From contig JAFMJW010000008.1 of the NCBI GenBank assembly GCA_017853315.1, positions 1 through 40,653 on the forward strand: 40,653 bases of DNA, in the 5' to 3' direction. A program made the translations under genes and the position numbers. Source of the DNA: Alphaproteobacteria bacterium (lineage in GTDB: Bacteria; Desulfobacterota; Binatia; UBA12015). The notes beneath the pieces were generated by a model that was not told the DNA's origin, made no database searches, and saw only the letters and a list, made by a program, of their open reading frames with translations. How positions within the stretch are numbered: the first letter of the stretch is position 1; every line of letters begins with the position of its first letter. Positions 23,311-31,251 of the stretch are shown here, one piece after another.

Positions 23311-24645
23311 ATGGCATCGAGCGCGCAGGTGAAGGTGATCGGCGGCGGGCTCGCCGGCTGCGAGGCGGCCTGGCAACTCGCGAGACGGGGGGTCCGGGTC
23401 GAGCTCCACGAGATGCGCCCGCGTCGCGGGACCGAGGCGCACCAGACCGACCGGCTCGCCGAGCTCGTCTGCTCGAACAGCTTCCGCAGCGCGGAGCTCA
23501 CGACCGCGATCGGGCTGCTCAAGGAGGAGATGCGCCGACTCGGCTCGCTCGTCCTCGAGGTCGCGGAGCGCCACCGCGTGCCGGCGGGCGGGTCGCTCGC
23601 CGTCGACCGCGAGGGCTTCGCCGCCGACATGACGGCCGCGATCGAGGGCGAGCCGCTCGTCGAGATCGTGCGGGAGGAGGTCGAGCGGCTTCCCGAGGGC
23701 CTCTCGATCGTCGCGTCGGGCCCCCTCACGTCGCCCGCGCTCTCCGAGAGCCTGCGCGCGCTCTTCGGCAAGGAATACCTCTACTTCTACGACGCGATCG
23801 CGCCGATCGTCACCGCGGAGTCGATCGACACGTCGGTCGCCTTCCGCGCCTCGCGCTGGGGCAAGGGCGGCGACGACTACCTGAACTGCCCGATGGACCG
23901 CGAGCAGTACCTGCGATTCGTCGCCGACGTGCTCGCGGCCGACAAGGTGCCGACCCGCGAATTCGAGCGCTGCGTCCATTTCGAGGGCTGCCTGCCGATC
24001 GAGGAGATGGCGCGGCGTGGGCCCGACACGCTCGCCTTCGGGCCGCTCAAGCCCGTCGGCCTCTCCGATCCGCGCACCGGTCGCCGCCCGCATGCCGTCG
24101 TCCAGCTCCGGCAGGACGACCGGGACGCGCGGCTGTTCAACCTGGTCGGCTTCCAGACCAAGATGACCTACCCGGAGCAGCGGCGCGTCTTCCGCACGAT
24201 CCCCGGCCTCGAGCGGGCCGAGTTCGTGAGACTCGGAAGCCTGCACCGGAACACCTTCCTCGAGTCGCCCGAGATCCTGCACGCGACCCTGCAGACGCGC
24301 GCTCGGCCGGACCTCCTGCTCGCCGGCCAGCTGATCGGCGTCGAGGGATACCTCGAGTCGACGGCGATGGGGTGGCTCGCCGGCGTCAACGCGGCGCGGA
24401 TCGTCGAGGGCCGCGCCCCCCTCGTGCCGCCCGCGACGACCGCGATCGGCTCGCTGGTCGCCTACGTGACGGCGCCCGGACGTCGCGACTTCCAGCCGGT
24501 GAACGCGAACTACGGCCTGTTTCCCGACCTCGCGGAGCGGGTGCGGCGCGGCGCCGAGAAGAAGCGCGCGCACGCCGAGCGAGCGCTCGGAGACCTCGGG
24601 CCCTTCCGCGACGAGGCCGTCGGTCCGGGCCGGAGCGCGGCCTGA
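23311..24645 (+). CDS. trmFO: Folate-dependent tRNA (uracil-5-)-methyltransferase TrmFO
   Basis: 444 residues, normal size. The FAD-binding N-terminus reads [20 protein letters not shown], followed by [17 protein letters not shown] with the conserved cysteine, [16 protein letters not shown], the catalytic-cysteine region [48 protein letters not shown] and [16 protein letters not shown]. TrmFO makes ribothymidine at position 54 of tRNA using methylene-tetrahydrofolate and FADH2. ATG 23311 begins right before the FAD motif; no Shine-Dalgarno is evident. The stop overlaps the glnE start (TGATG). In many genomes trmFO follows topA directly; here three unrelated genes separate them. Confidence 0.96.
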   Translation: MASSAQVKVIGGGLAGCEAAWQLARRGVRVELHEMRPRRGTEAHQTDRLAELVCSNSFRSAELTTAIGLLKEEMRRLGSLVLEVAERHRVPAGGSLAVDREGFAADMTAAIEGEPLVEIVREEVERLPEGLSIVASGPLTSPALSESLRALFGKEYLYFYDAIAPIVTAESIDTSVAFRASRWGKGGDDYLNCPMDREQYLRFVADVLAADKVPTREFERCVHFEGCLPIEEMARRGPDTLAFGPLKPVGLSDPRTGRRPHAVVQLRQDDRDARLFNLVGFQTKMTYPEQRRVFRTIPGLERAEFVRLGSLHRNTFLESPEILHATLQTRARPDLLLAGQLIGVEGYLESTAMGWLAGVNAARIVEGRAPLVPPATTAIGSLVAYVTAPGRRDFQPVNANYGLFPDLAERVRRGAEKKRAHAERALGDLGPFRDEAVGPGRSAA

Positions 24646-27600
24646 TGACGGCGGCCGTCGCCGCGGTCGCCGACGAGACGCTGCGCGAGGAGGCGGCCCG
24701 GGCCTGGGAGCGGATCGGGCGGCCCTCCGACGTGGATCCGGCTGCGCTCGCCGAACTCGCGCTCTTCTCCGCCGAGCCCGACCTCGCGCTCGCCCGGCTC
24801 GACGACCTGCCCGATGCGGGCCGTGGCGTCGCCTCCCTCGACCGCGACCGGCGCATCGCGCTGCTCGTCCTGCTCGGCGGAAGCGCCCACCTCTCGCGCG
24901 TGCTCGCGTCCGACCCGGGCTGGGCCGGCTGGATCGCTGCCGCGGTACGCGGGGAGGACCCGGTGCCGCGGATCGATCCCGCGGCGCTCGCCTCCGACGA
25001 GGCGCTGGACCACGCGTTCGCGGCGAGGCTCCTGCGGCGCTGGCGCCAGCGGGCCTACCTCCGGATCGGCGCGCGCGACCTCTGGGGGCTCGCCCCGATC
25101 GAGGAAACCCTCGAGGCGCTGAGCGCGACGGCCGACGCCGCGATCTCGGCCGCGACCGCGCTCGCGCGCCGGCAACTCGAGTCCGAGGTCGGCGTGCTCG
25201 AGATCGAGCCCGGCAGCCCCAACGGCTTCGGCGTCCTCGGGATGGGCAAGCTCGGTGCGCGGGAGCTCAACTACAGCTCCGACGTCGACCTCGTGTTCGT
25301 CCACGAGGCGGAGGTCGGACCGAGCGCGGGCGGGCCGCGGGGCTCGCTCGCGCCGCTGGAGTTCTTCACCCGGCTCGCCGAGCGGCTCTCGCGCCTGCTG
25401 TCCGAGGTGACCGACGACGGCTTCGTCTTCCGGGTCGACCTGCGGCTGCGCCCCGACGGCATGAACGGCCCGCTCACGAGCACCCTGCAGGCGACGCTCG
25501 GCTACTACGAGGCCTTCGGCGCGACCTGGGAGCGCGCGGCGATGTTCAAGGCACGCCCGGTGGGCGGCGACCTCGCACTCGCAGGGCGACTGCTCTCGGA
25601 GCTCGCCCCGTTCATCCATCGACGCACGCTCGACTACACGATGATCGCCGACCTCGAGGCGATGAAGGCGCGCGTCGACGAGCAGGTGCGCAGTGCGGGC
25701 AAGGGCGACCGGCACGTGAAACTCGGCCCCGGCGGCATCCGCGAGGTCGAGTTCCTCGTGCAGTCCTTCTCGATGGTGCACGGCGGCCGCGACCGGCGTC
25801 TCCGCGAGCGGAGCACGCTGCGCTCGCTGGCGATCCTCTCGGAGGTGGGACTCCTCGATCCCGCGGACGGCGCGGCGCTCGCCGACGCCTACCGGTGGCT
25901 GCGACGGGTGGAGCACGCCCTGCAGATCGACGAGGACCGCCAATTGCACGTGCTCCCGCCGTCGGAAGCCGGGCGCGAGGTCGTCGCGCGCCGGCTCGGG
26001 CTTCACCTCGGAGGCGAGGGCCCGACGTGGCGGCGGACGCCGGTCGAGGGGGCCCTCGAACGCTTCGAGCGGATCCACGCGTCGCACACGACACGGGTGC
26101 AGCGCGACTTCGACGACCTCTTCCGCTCGCGACAGGCACGCGCCGACGCGATGGACGGGTCGAGCGCCCGCGATCTCATGGCCTCCCTCGACGCGCCGGA
26201 GGTCGAGGCGCGGGTCGCGACACTGGGCTTCCGCGACCCGGCCGCGGCCGTCGCGGCCCTGCGCTCGATCCGCGATGGCGTGCCCGAGTCGCGGGCCGCC
26301 ACCCGCCGGTCCGTGCAGGAACTCGCGCCGGCGCTGCTCGACGCGGTGAGCGAGTCGCCGAATCCCGACCGTGCGCTCTCGACCTTCGCCGAGTTCCTCG
26401 GGCGCGTCGGCGCGCGGCGGACCTTCACCGCGCTGCTCGCGGAGAAGCCGGCGACGATGCGGCTGCTCGTCTCGCTCTTCGCGAGCAGCGAGTACCTCTC
26501 CCGCGTGCTGCTCCAGCACCCGGAGCTGATCGACACGCTCGTGCGCTCGGACCTCGCGGTCACGATGAAGACGGGCGAGGAGATGGGGGCGGAGCTCGAC
26601 GCGCAACTGGCGGACTGCTCGGATTTCGAGGAGCGACTCGACGTGCTGCGCCGCTTCCGCAGCGAGGAGATGCTGCGGATCGGCGTGCACGACATCCTGG
26701 GCGAGATGCACTACAACGTCGTCGCCGACCAGCTGAGCGCGCTCGCCGACGCCTGCCTCTCGCGGGCCTACCGGATCGCCCTCGAGGAGAGGATCGGCCG
26801 CTACGGCGCCCCGCCCGGGCTCGGCCTCGCGGTGATCGCGATGGGCAAGCTCGGCTCGCTCGAGCTCAACTACCACTCGGACCTCGATCTCATCTACGTC
26901 TACGGCCCGACGACCGAGCCGCCGCCCGAGGTGCCGGGAGCGCCTGCGGCCGGGGCGGGCGGGCTCTCGCCGCACGAGTTCTTCAGCAAGGTCGCGCAGC
27001 TCCTGATGATGGTGCTCCAGCTCGCGACGCGGGAGGGCTGGGTCTACAAGATCGACACGAGGCTCCGGCCCTCGGGCCGCGGCGGTCCGCTGGTCACCTC
27101 GCTCGAGGCCTTCGACGCCTACCATGCGGAGTCGGCGGCGCTCTGGGAGCGCCAGGCGCTCGTGCGCGCGCGCGTCGTGTGCGGACCGACCGACCTCGCT
27201 CGCTCGATCGACGCCGTCGTCGAGCGGTTCGTCTACGGGCGCGGGCTCGAGCCCGGGGAACTCGCGGAGATCGCGCGCGTCCGCGGCCGGATGGAGCGCG
27301 AGCTCGCCCGCGAGGACGCCGAGAGCTTCAACCTGAAGATGGGGCGGGGCGGTCTCGTCGACGTGGAGTTCCTCGCGCAGGCGGCCGCGCTCGCCCACGG
27401 CCACGAGCATCCCGAGTTGCGCAACCGCGCGACCCGCCGACTGGTCGACGCGATGGGGCGGCTCGGGATCATCTCCGAGGAGGAGCGCGCGGGCCTCTCG
27501 GCGTCGTACTCCTTCCTGCGCGGGCTCGAGAACCGCCTGCGCATCGAGGGCGAGCACCCCATCGAGAGGATCCGGCGCGACCCGGCGGCGCTCTGCTCGA

Positions 27601-27743
27601 CCGCGCTGCGAATGGGCATCGACGGCGAGGGCACGGAGCCGGGCGAGGTTCTGCTAGAGGAGTACGACCGGCACCGGGAGCGGGTGCGGGCGATCTACGA
27701 CCGGCTGGTCGGCCGGCACGCATCCGACGAAGCAACGGCCTGA
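24645..27743 (+). CDS. glnE: Bifunctional glutamine synthetase adenylyltransferase/adenylyl-removing enzyme
   Basis: 1032 residues with the two tandem nucleotidyltransferase domains of GlnE. The N-terminal (deadenylylation) half has VLGMGKLGARELNYSSDVDL (Asp213, Asp215), DLRLRPDGMNGPL, FKARPVGGD and LGPGGIREVEFLVQ. The C-terminal (adenylylation) half has VIAMGKLGSLELNYHSDLDL (Asp746, Asp748), DTRLRPSGRGGPL, LVRARVVCG and MGRGGLVDVEFLAQ. The middle regulatory segment (about 440-640) is less conserved. The enzyme tunes glutamine synthetase to nitrogen supply in response to PII and glutamine; no glnA or glnB is in this window. ATG 24645 overlaps the trmFO stop by one base, implying coupling. Near its 3' end a rare CTA codon creates CTAG (27654-27657). 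Confidence 0.95.
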   Translation: MTAAVAAVADETLREEAARAWERIGRPSDVDPAALAELALFSAEPDLALARLDDLPDAGRGVASLDRDRRIALLVLLGGSAHLSRVLASDPGWAGWIAAAVRGEDPVPRIDPAALASDEALDHAFAARLLRRWRQRAYLRIGARDLWGLAPIEETLEALSATADAAISAATALARRQLESEVGVLEIEPGSPNGFGVLGMGKLGARELNYSSDVDLVFVHEAEVGPSAGGPRGSLAPLEFFTRLAERLSRLLSEVTDDGFVFRVDLRLRPDGMNGPLTSTLQATLGYYEAFGATWERAAMFKARPVGGDLALAGRLLSELAPFIHRRTLDYTMIADLEAMKARVDEQVRSAGKGDRHVKLGPGGIREVEFLVQSFSMVHGGRDRRLRERSTLRSLAILSEVGLLDPADGAALADAYRWLRRVEHALQIDEDRQLHVLPPSEAGREVVARRLGLHLGGEGPTWRRTPVEGALERFERIHASHTTRVQRDFDDLFRSRQARADAMDGSSARDLMASLDAPEVEARVATLGFRDPAAAVAALRSIRDGVPESRAATRRSVQELAPALLDAVSESPNPDRALSTFAEFLGRVGARRTFTALLAEKPATMRLLVSLFASSEYLSRVLLQHPELIDTLVRSDLAVTMKTGEEMGAELDAQLADCSDFEERLDVLRRFRSEEMLRIGVHDILGEMHYNVVADQLSALADACLSRAYRIALEERIGRYGAPPGLGLAVIAMGKLGSLELNYHSDLDLIYVYGPTTEPPPEVPGAPAAGAGGLSPHEFFSKVAQLLMMVLQLATREGWVYKIDTRLRPSGRGGPLVTSLEAFDAYHAESAALWERQALVRARVVCGPTDLARSIDAVVERFVYGRGLEPGELAEIARVRGRMERELAREDAESFNLKMGRGGLVDVEFLAQAAALAHGHEHPELRNRATRRLVDAMGRLGIISEEERAGLSASYSFLRGLENRLRIEGEHPIERIRRDPAALCSTALRMGIDGEGTEPGEVLLEEYDRHRERVRAIYDRLVGRHASDEATA

Positions 27744-27755
27744 GGGGAGCGACTC

Positions 27756-28667
27756 GTGGACAAGAGCGACTGGATCTGGATGGACGGGAAGTTCGTGCCG
27801 TGGGCCGAGGCCAACGTGCACGTGCTCACCCACACGCTGCACTACGGGCTCGGCACCTTCGAGGGCATCCGCTGCTACAAGCTGGTCGACGGGCGCTCGG
27901 CGATCTTCCGGCTTCCCGAGCACGTCCGGCGCCTGCGCGACTCCGCCCACATCCTCGGCATCGAGATCCCCTTCTCGCAGGAGGAACTGGTCGAGGCCTG
28001 CCTCGAGACGCTGCGTCGCAACCGGCTCGACGAATGCTACGTCCGGCCGCTCGTCTACCTCGGCGACGGGGAGATGGGGCTCGCCGCGACCAACGCGGTG
28101 CGGGTCGCGATCGCGGCCTGGCGCTGGGGCGCCTACCTCGGCGACGAGGGCAAGCAGAAGGGCATCACCGCGAAGATCTCGTCGTTCCACCGCCTCCACA
28201 GCAACACGCTCATGTCGAAGGCGAAGACGGTCGGGAACTACGTGAACTCGATCCTCGCCTCGCAGGAGGCCCGCTCCGGCGGCTTCGGCGAGGCGCTCAT
28301 GCTCGACACCGAGGGCTTCGTCGCCGAGGGCAGCGGCGAGAACCTGTTCGTCGTGCGCGACGGCGTCGTGCGCACCCCGGGGGCCCACTCGATCCTGCCC
28401 GGGATCACGCGCGACACGGCGATGCGCCTGCTGCGCGAGTCCGGACTCGACGTCCGCGAGGAGCGCGTCACCCGCGACGACCTCTACATCGCGGACGAGA
28501 TCTTCCTGACCGGCACGGCCGTCGAGGTGACGCCGGTGCGCGAGGTCGACCGTCGTCGCGTGGGCGACGGATCGCCCGGACCGGTCACCACCCGGATGCA
28601 GAAGCGCTACGACGAGGTCGTCCGCGGAGGCGATCCGAAACACGCGTCCTGGCTGTCGCACCTCTGA
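27756..28667 (+). CDS. ilvE: Branched-chain amino acid aminotransferase
   Basis: 303 residues from GTG 27756, with a GGGGAG ribosome site and 12 nt after the glnE stop. The fold-type IV PLP signatures are clear: THTLHYGLGTFEGIRCY, YVRPLVYLG, LMSKAKTVGNYVNS with Lys157 as the PLP lysine, LMLDTEGFVAEGSGENLFVV, LPGITRDTAMRLL and DEIFLTGTAVEVTPVREVD. It transfers amino groups between glutamate and the 2-oxo acids of valine, leucine and isoleucine. Pairing with glnE links nitrogen control to amino-acid synthesis, though this is inference from adjacency. Aromatic or D-amino-acid transaminase specificity is less likely given the IlvE-type C-terminal block. Confidence 0.95.
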   Translation: MDKSDWIWMDGKFVPWAEANVHVLTHTLHYGLGTFEGIRCYKLVDGRSAIFRLPEHVRRLRDSAHILGIEIPFSQEELVEACLETLRRNRLDECYVRPLVYLGDGEMGLAATNAVRVAIAAWRWGAYLGDEGKQKGITAKISSFHRLHSNTLMSKAKTVGNYVNSILASQEARSGGFGEALMLDTEGFVAEGSGENLFVVRDGVVRTPGAHSILPGITRDTAMRLLRESGLDVREERVTRDDLYIADEIFLTGTAVEVTPVREVDRRRVGDGSPGPVTTRMQKRYDEVVRGGDPKHASWLSHL

Positions 28668-28689
28668 GCCGGCGACGCTCCTGCGCCAG

Positions 28690-28719
28690 CCGGCGCGCGC
28701 GCGGTCGCGCGCGCGCCGG
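28690..28719. repeat. 30-bp perfect alternating G/C palindrome after ilvE
   Basis: Arms CCGGCGCGCGCGCG (28690-28703) and CGCGCGCGCGCCGG (28706-28719) are exact inverted repeats separated by GT, and nearly all of it alternates C and G. The transcript could form a very stable hairpin; the DNA is of the kind that adopts left-handed Z-form. It begins 22 nt after the ilvE stop and ends about 10 nt before the Shine-Dalgarno of the next gene. No U-tract follows, so attenuation or mRNA protection is as likely as termination. Confidence 0.6.
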
Positions 28720-28743
28720 GCGGCCCGCCCGGAGGAGGCGACG

Positions 28744-29481
28744 ATGAACCGCACGATCGACCTGGCCACTTCGTTCGCGGCCTCCGTCGCCCGGCTCGGC
28801 GCCGGGCTCGCGGTGGGGCCGCTCGGCCCCCGACCGGAGCGAACGCTCGAGCTCTGGGAGTTCGAGGCCTGCCCGTTCTGCCGCAAGGTCCGCGACGCGC
28901 TCTCGATGCTCGACCTCGACGCGGTCGTCCACCCCTGTCCCAAGGGCGGCGAACGCTTCCGTCCCGAGGTCGTCCGCCGCGGCGGCAAGGCGCAGTTCCC
29001 CTGGCTCGTCGACCCGAACACCGGGCGGTCGATGTACGAGTCCGACGAGATCGTCCGCTACCTGTTCGCGACCTACGGCCGCGGCGGCGCGCCGTGGCAG
29101 CTCTCGATCGCCCCGCTCTCGACCGCGACGGCGGCGATCGCGTCGGCCTGGCGCCCGGGCGCGGGGGGCTTCGCGCGCCCGTCGCGCGTGCCGCGCGAGC
29201 CGCTCGAGCTCTGGAGCTTCGAGGCCTCGCCCTACTGTCGGCTCGTGCGCGAGGCGCTGTGCTCGCTCGAGATCCCCTACCTGCTGCACAACGTCGCGAA
29301 GGGAAGCCCCTCGCGCGAGGCCTTCGTCTCGCGCTCGGGCAAGATGCAGGTGCCGTGGCTGCACGACCCGAACACCGGCGTCTCGATGTTCGAGTCGGCC
29401 GACATCGTCGACTACCTCGATCGGACCTACGCGCTCGACGGGCGCGAGCGTGCAGCGGCGCGCGCGGGGACGGCGGCGTGA
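28744..29481 (+). CDS. Tandem thioredoxin-fold (glutathione S-transferase N-terminal) protein
   Basis: 245 residues made of two copies of a GST-N/glutaredoxin-like domain. The first (about 36-115) has LELWEFEACPFCRKVRDALS with a Cys43-Pro-Phe-Cys46 redox motif and PWLVDPNTGRSMYESDEIV. The second (about 150-235) has LELWSFEASPYCRLVREALC, where the first cysteine is Ser162 and Cys165 remains, then PWLHDPNTGVSMFESADIV. One domain therefore looks dithiol-competent and the other monothiol. There is no C-terminal helical GST domain, so this is not a classical transferase. A role in thiol redox chemistry or ligand binding is inferred. The Shine-Dalgarno is strong (GGAGGAGG). The stop overlaps the aldolase start (GTGA), indicating a coupled pair. 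Confidence 0.82.
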   Translation: MNRTIDLATSFAASVARLGAGLAVGPLGPRPERTLELWEFEACPFCRKVRDALSMLDLDAVVHPCPKGGERFRPEVVRRGGKAQFPWLVDPNTGRSMYESDEIVRYLFATYGRGGAPWQLSIAPLSTATAAIASAWRPGAGGFARPSRVPREPLELWSFEASPYCRLVREALCSLEIPYLLHNVAKGSPSREAFVSRSGKMQVPWLHDPNTGVSMFESADIVDYLDRTYALDGRERAAARAGTAA

Positions 29482-30308
29482 GTGCGCCGGCGAGGCTCTC
29501 GCGCCTGCTGGGCGACGACGGTCGCTGCCTCGACGTCGCGATCGACCATGGCGTGTTCGCCGAGCCGGGCTTCCTGCCGGGCATCGAGAACATGGCGAAG
29601 GCGGTCGAGACGGTCGTCCGGGCAGCCCCCGACGCCGTCCAGCTCGGGCCCGGCCACGCGGACCTGTTGCAGTCCCGCCCGGGACGCTCGAAGCCGGCGC
29701 TCGTCCTGCGGGTGGACGTGACCAACGTCTACGGCGCCGTGCTGTCGCCGCCGCCGTGGTGCGAGCTGGTCGGCGATCCGCTGGAGGAGGCGCTGCGCCT
29801 CGACGCGGCGGCGGTCGTGGTCTTCCTGGTCGAGGTGCCTGGGCACGCGGACCTCCACCGCGCCTGCGTCGCGAACCTCGTCCGGCTCGCGCCCGAGTGC
29901 CGCCGTTTCGGCATGCCGCTCATGGTCGAGCCGCTCGCGATGAAGCTGGCGGGAGGCGCGCTCGCCGGGGACTTCGACCCCGCGCGGATCGGCGCGCTGG
30001 TGCGCCAGGCCGTCGAGCTCGGCGCCGACGTGATCAAGGCCGATCCGCCCGCCGACCCCGCGGACCTGCCGCGGATCGTCGAGCTCTGCGGCGGGCGCCC
30101 GCTGCTCGTGCGCGGTGGGGGGAAGGCGGCGGAGGACGAGATCCTGCGCCGGACCCACGCGGTCATGGCGGCAGGCGCGAGCGGGATCGTCTACGGCCGC
30201 AACGTCATCCAGCACCGCGACCCCGCCGGGATCACGCGCGCCTTCATGGCGATCGTCCACGACGGCGCCACGCCGGAGGCGGCGGCGCGCCTGCTCGCGG
30301 GGGGGTGA
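29478..30308 (+). CDS. Class I aldolase of the DeoC/FbaB/LsrF type
   Basis: 276 residues from GTG 29478, overlapping the previous stop. TIM-barrel motifs match the DhnA/FbaB group: CLDVAIDHGVFAEPG, AVQLGPGHADLLQ, LMVEPLAMKLAGG, ADVIKADPP with Lys187 as the likely Schiff-base lysine, RPLLVRGGGKAAEDEIL, and the phosphate-binding GASGIVYGRNVIQH. Relatives include archaeal-type fructose-bisphosphate aldolase, LsrF, and the 2-amino-3,7-dideoxy-heptulosonate synthase of the alternative shikimate route. The precise substrate cannot be read from the sequence. GTG 29478 begins the natural domain; the longer frame upstream overlaps the GST-like gene and is not coding. It is convergent with the BadI-like gene; the 115-bp gap after it shows no clear terminator. 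Confidence 0.83.
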   Translation: MSAPARLSRLLGDDGRCLDVAIDHGVFAEPGFLPGIENMAKAVETVVRAAPDAVQLGPGHADLLQSRPGRSKPALVLRVDVTNVYGAVLSPPPWCELVGDPLEEALRLDAAAVVVFLVEVPGHADLHRACVANLVRLAPECRRFGMPLMVEPLAMKLAGGALAGDFDPARIGALVRQAVELGADVIKADPPADPADLPRIVELCGGRPLLVRGGGKAAEDEILRRTHAVMAAGASGIVYGRNVIQHRDPAGITRAFMAIVHDGATPEAAARLLAGG

Positions 30309-30423
30309 GCGTTCCGCGACCCGCGGCGTCGGGCGGGCGGGGCGAACCGCCGCGACCAGCCGCCGTCGTCGGTCGGAGCGTCCGCGCGCCGATGCGGCAG
30401 GCGACTCCCGGCGCGACGGGGCC

Positions 30424-31206
30424 TCAGCGCCGGAAGCGCGCGAAGTCGGGCCTTCGCTTCTCGGCGAAGGCCCGGCGGCCTTCCTCGCCCTCGGGGCCCG
30501 CGTAGTACATCTCGAGGGCCGCGAAGCCGAGCTCGCTCGTGCCGTGGATCTGGTCGGTGTCGGCGTTGAACGAGAGCTTCGCGAGCTGGATCGCGGTCGG
30601 GCTCATCGCGGCGATCTCGCGGCACCAGGCCTCGACCTCGCCGCGGAGCTCGGCGGCCGGCACCACCTTGTTCACGAGACCCATCGCGAGGGCCTCGGCG
30701 GCCGAGTAGCGGCGGCAGAGGTACCACATCTCGCGCGCCTTCTTCTCGCCGACGACGCGTGCGAGGTAGGCGGTGCCGAAGCCCGGGTCGACGCTCCCCA
30801 TGCGCGGACCGACCTGGCCGAACACGGCACGGTCGGACGCGATCGTCAGGTCGCAGATCGTCGCGAGCACGTTCCCGCCGCCGATCGCGTAGCCGTCGAC
30901 CATCGCGATCACGGGTTTCGGGATGCCGCGGATCACGCCGTGGAGCCCGGCCATGTCGAGGCCGATGCCGGGGCGGTCGCCGTAGCCGCCGGCGTCGCGG
31001 CCGGACTGGTCGCCGCCGGAACAGAACGTGCCGTTGGCGCCCGAGAGCACGCACGCGGCGACCGAGCGATCGGCCCAGGCGGCGCGAAACGCCGCGACGA
31101 GCTCGTCGACGGTCTCGGGTCGAAAGGCGTTCTTCACCTCGGGGCGCTCGATCGTGATCCAGGCGACCGCGTCCGCGACGGCGTAGGAGATGTCGGTGGT
31201 GTCCAT
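30424..31206 (-). CDS. Crotonase-family protein resembling 2-ketocyclohexanecarboxyl-CoA hydrolase (BadI)
   Basis: 260 residues. The pattern GYAIGGGNVLATICDLTIAS, FGQVGPRMGSVDPGFGTAYL, ARVVGEKKAREMWYLCRRYS and a C-terminal AFAEKRRPDFARFRR matches BadI and, more distantly, MenB. Both glutamates used by enoyl-CoA hydratases are replaced (Asn in GGGNVL; Gly/Val region in GQVGP), so simple hydration is unlikely. BadI opens the alicyclic ring of 2-ketocyclohexanecarboxyl-CoA hydrolytically in anaerobic benzoate or cyclohexanecarboxylate degradation; MenB closes the naphthoate ring. The SVDPG block and NVLATICD favour BadI, from recalled sequence. No other benzoyl-CoA or menaquinone gene is adjacent. 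It is divergent from ygfZ with a 45-bp gap; CAGATT (31217-31212) lies 5 nt before its ATG and could be a -10. Confidence 0.8.
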   Translation of the reverse strand: MDTTDISYAVADAVAWITIERPEVKNAFRPETVDELVAAFRAAWADRSVAACVLSGANGTFCSGGDQSGRDAGGYGDRPGIGLDMAGLHGVIRGIPKPVIAMVDGYAIGGGNVLATICDLTIASDRAVFGQVGPRMGSVDPGFGTAYLARVVGEKKAREMWYLCRRYSAAEALAMGLVNKVVPAAELRGEVEAWCREIAAMSPTAIQLAKLSFNADTDQIHGTSELGFAALEMYYAGPEGEEGRRAFAEKRRPDFARFRR

Positions 31207-31214
31207 GGCGGAAT

Positions 31215-31245
31215 CTGGCACGCGGGAGCGGACCTCTGCTAGGGC
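31215..31245 (+). promoter_or_regulatory. Promoter of ygfZ with CTAG -10, predicting a leaderless mRNA
   Basis: CTGGCA (31215-31220), 19 nt, TAGGGC (31240-31245), with the CTAG tetramer at 31239-31242. Only 6 nt separate the -10 from ATG 31252, so transcription should start at the A of the start codon. No Shine-Dalgarno is present. Confidence 0.5.
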
Positions 31246-31251
31246 CGTGCC

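Noticed and set aside
31216..31235. TGGCACG as a sigma-54 (-24) box upstream of ygfZ
   Set aside because: The required TTGC (-12) is missing at the right spacing; the sequence there is AGCGG.
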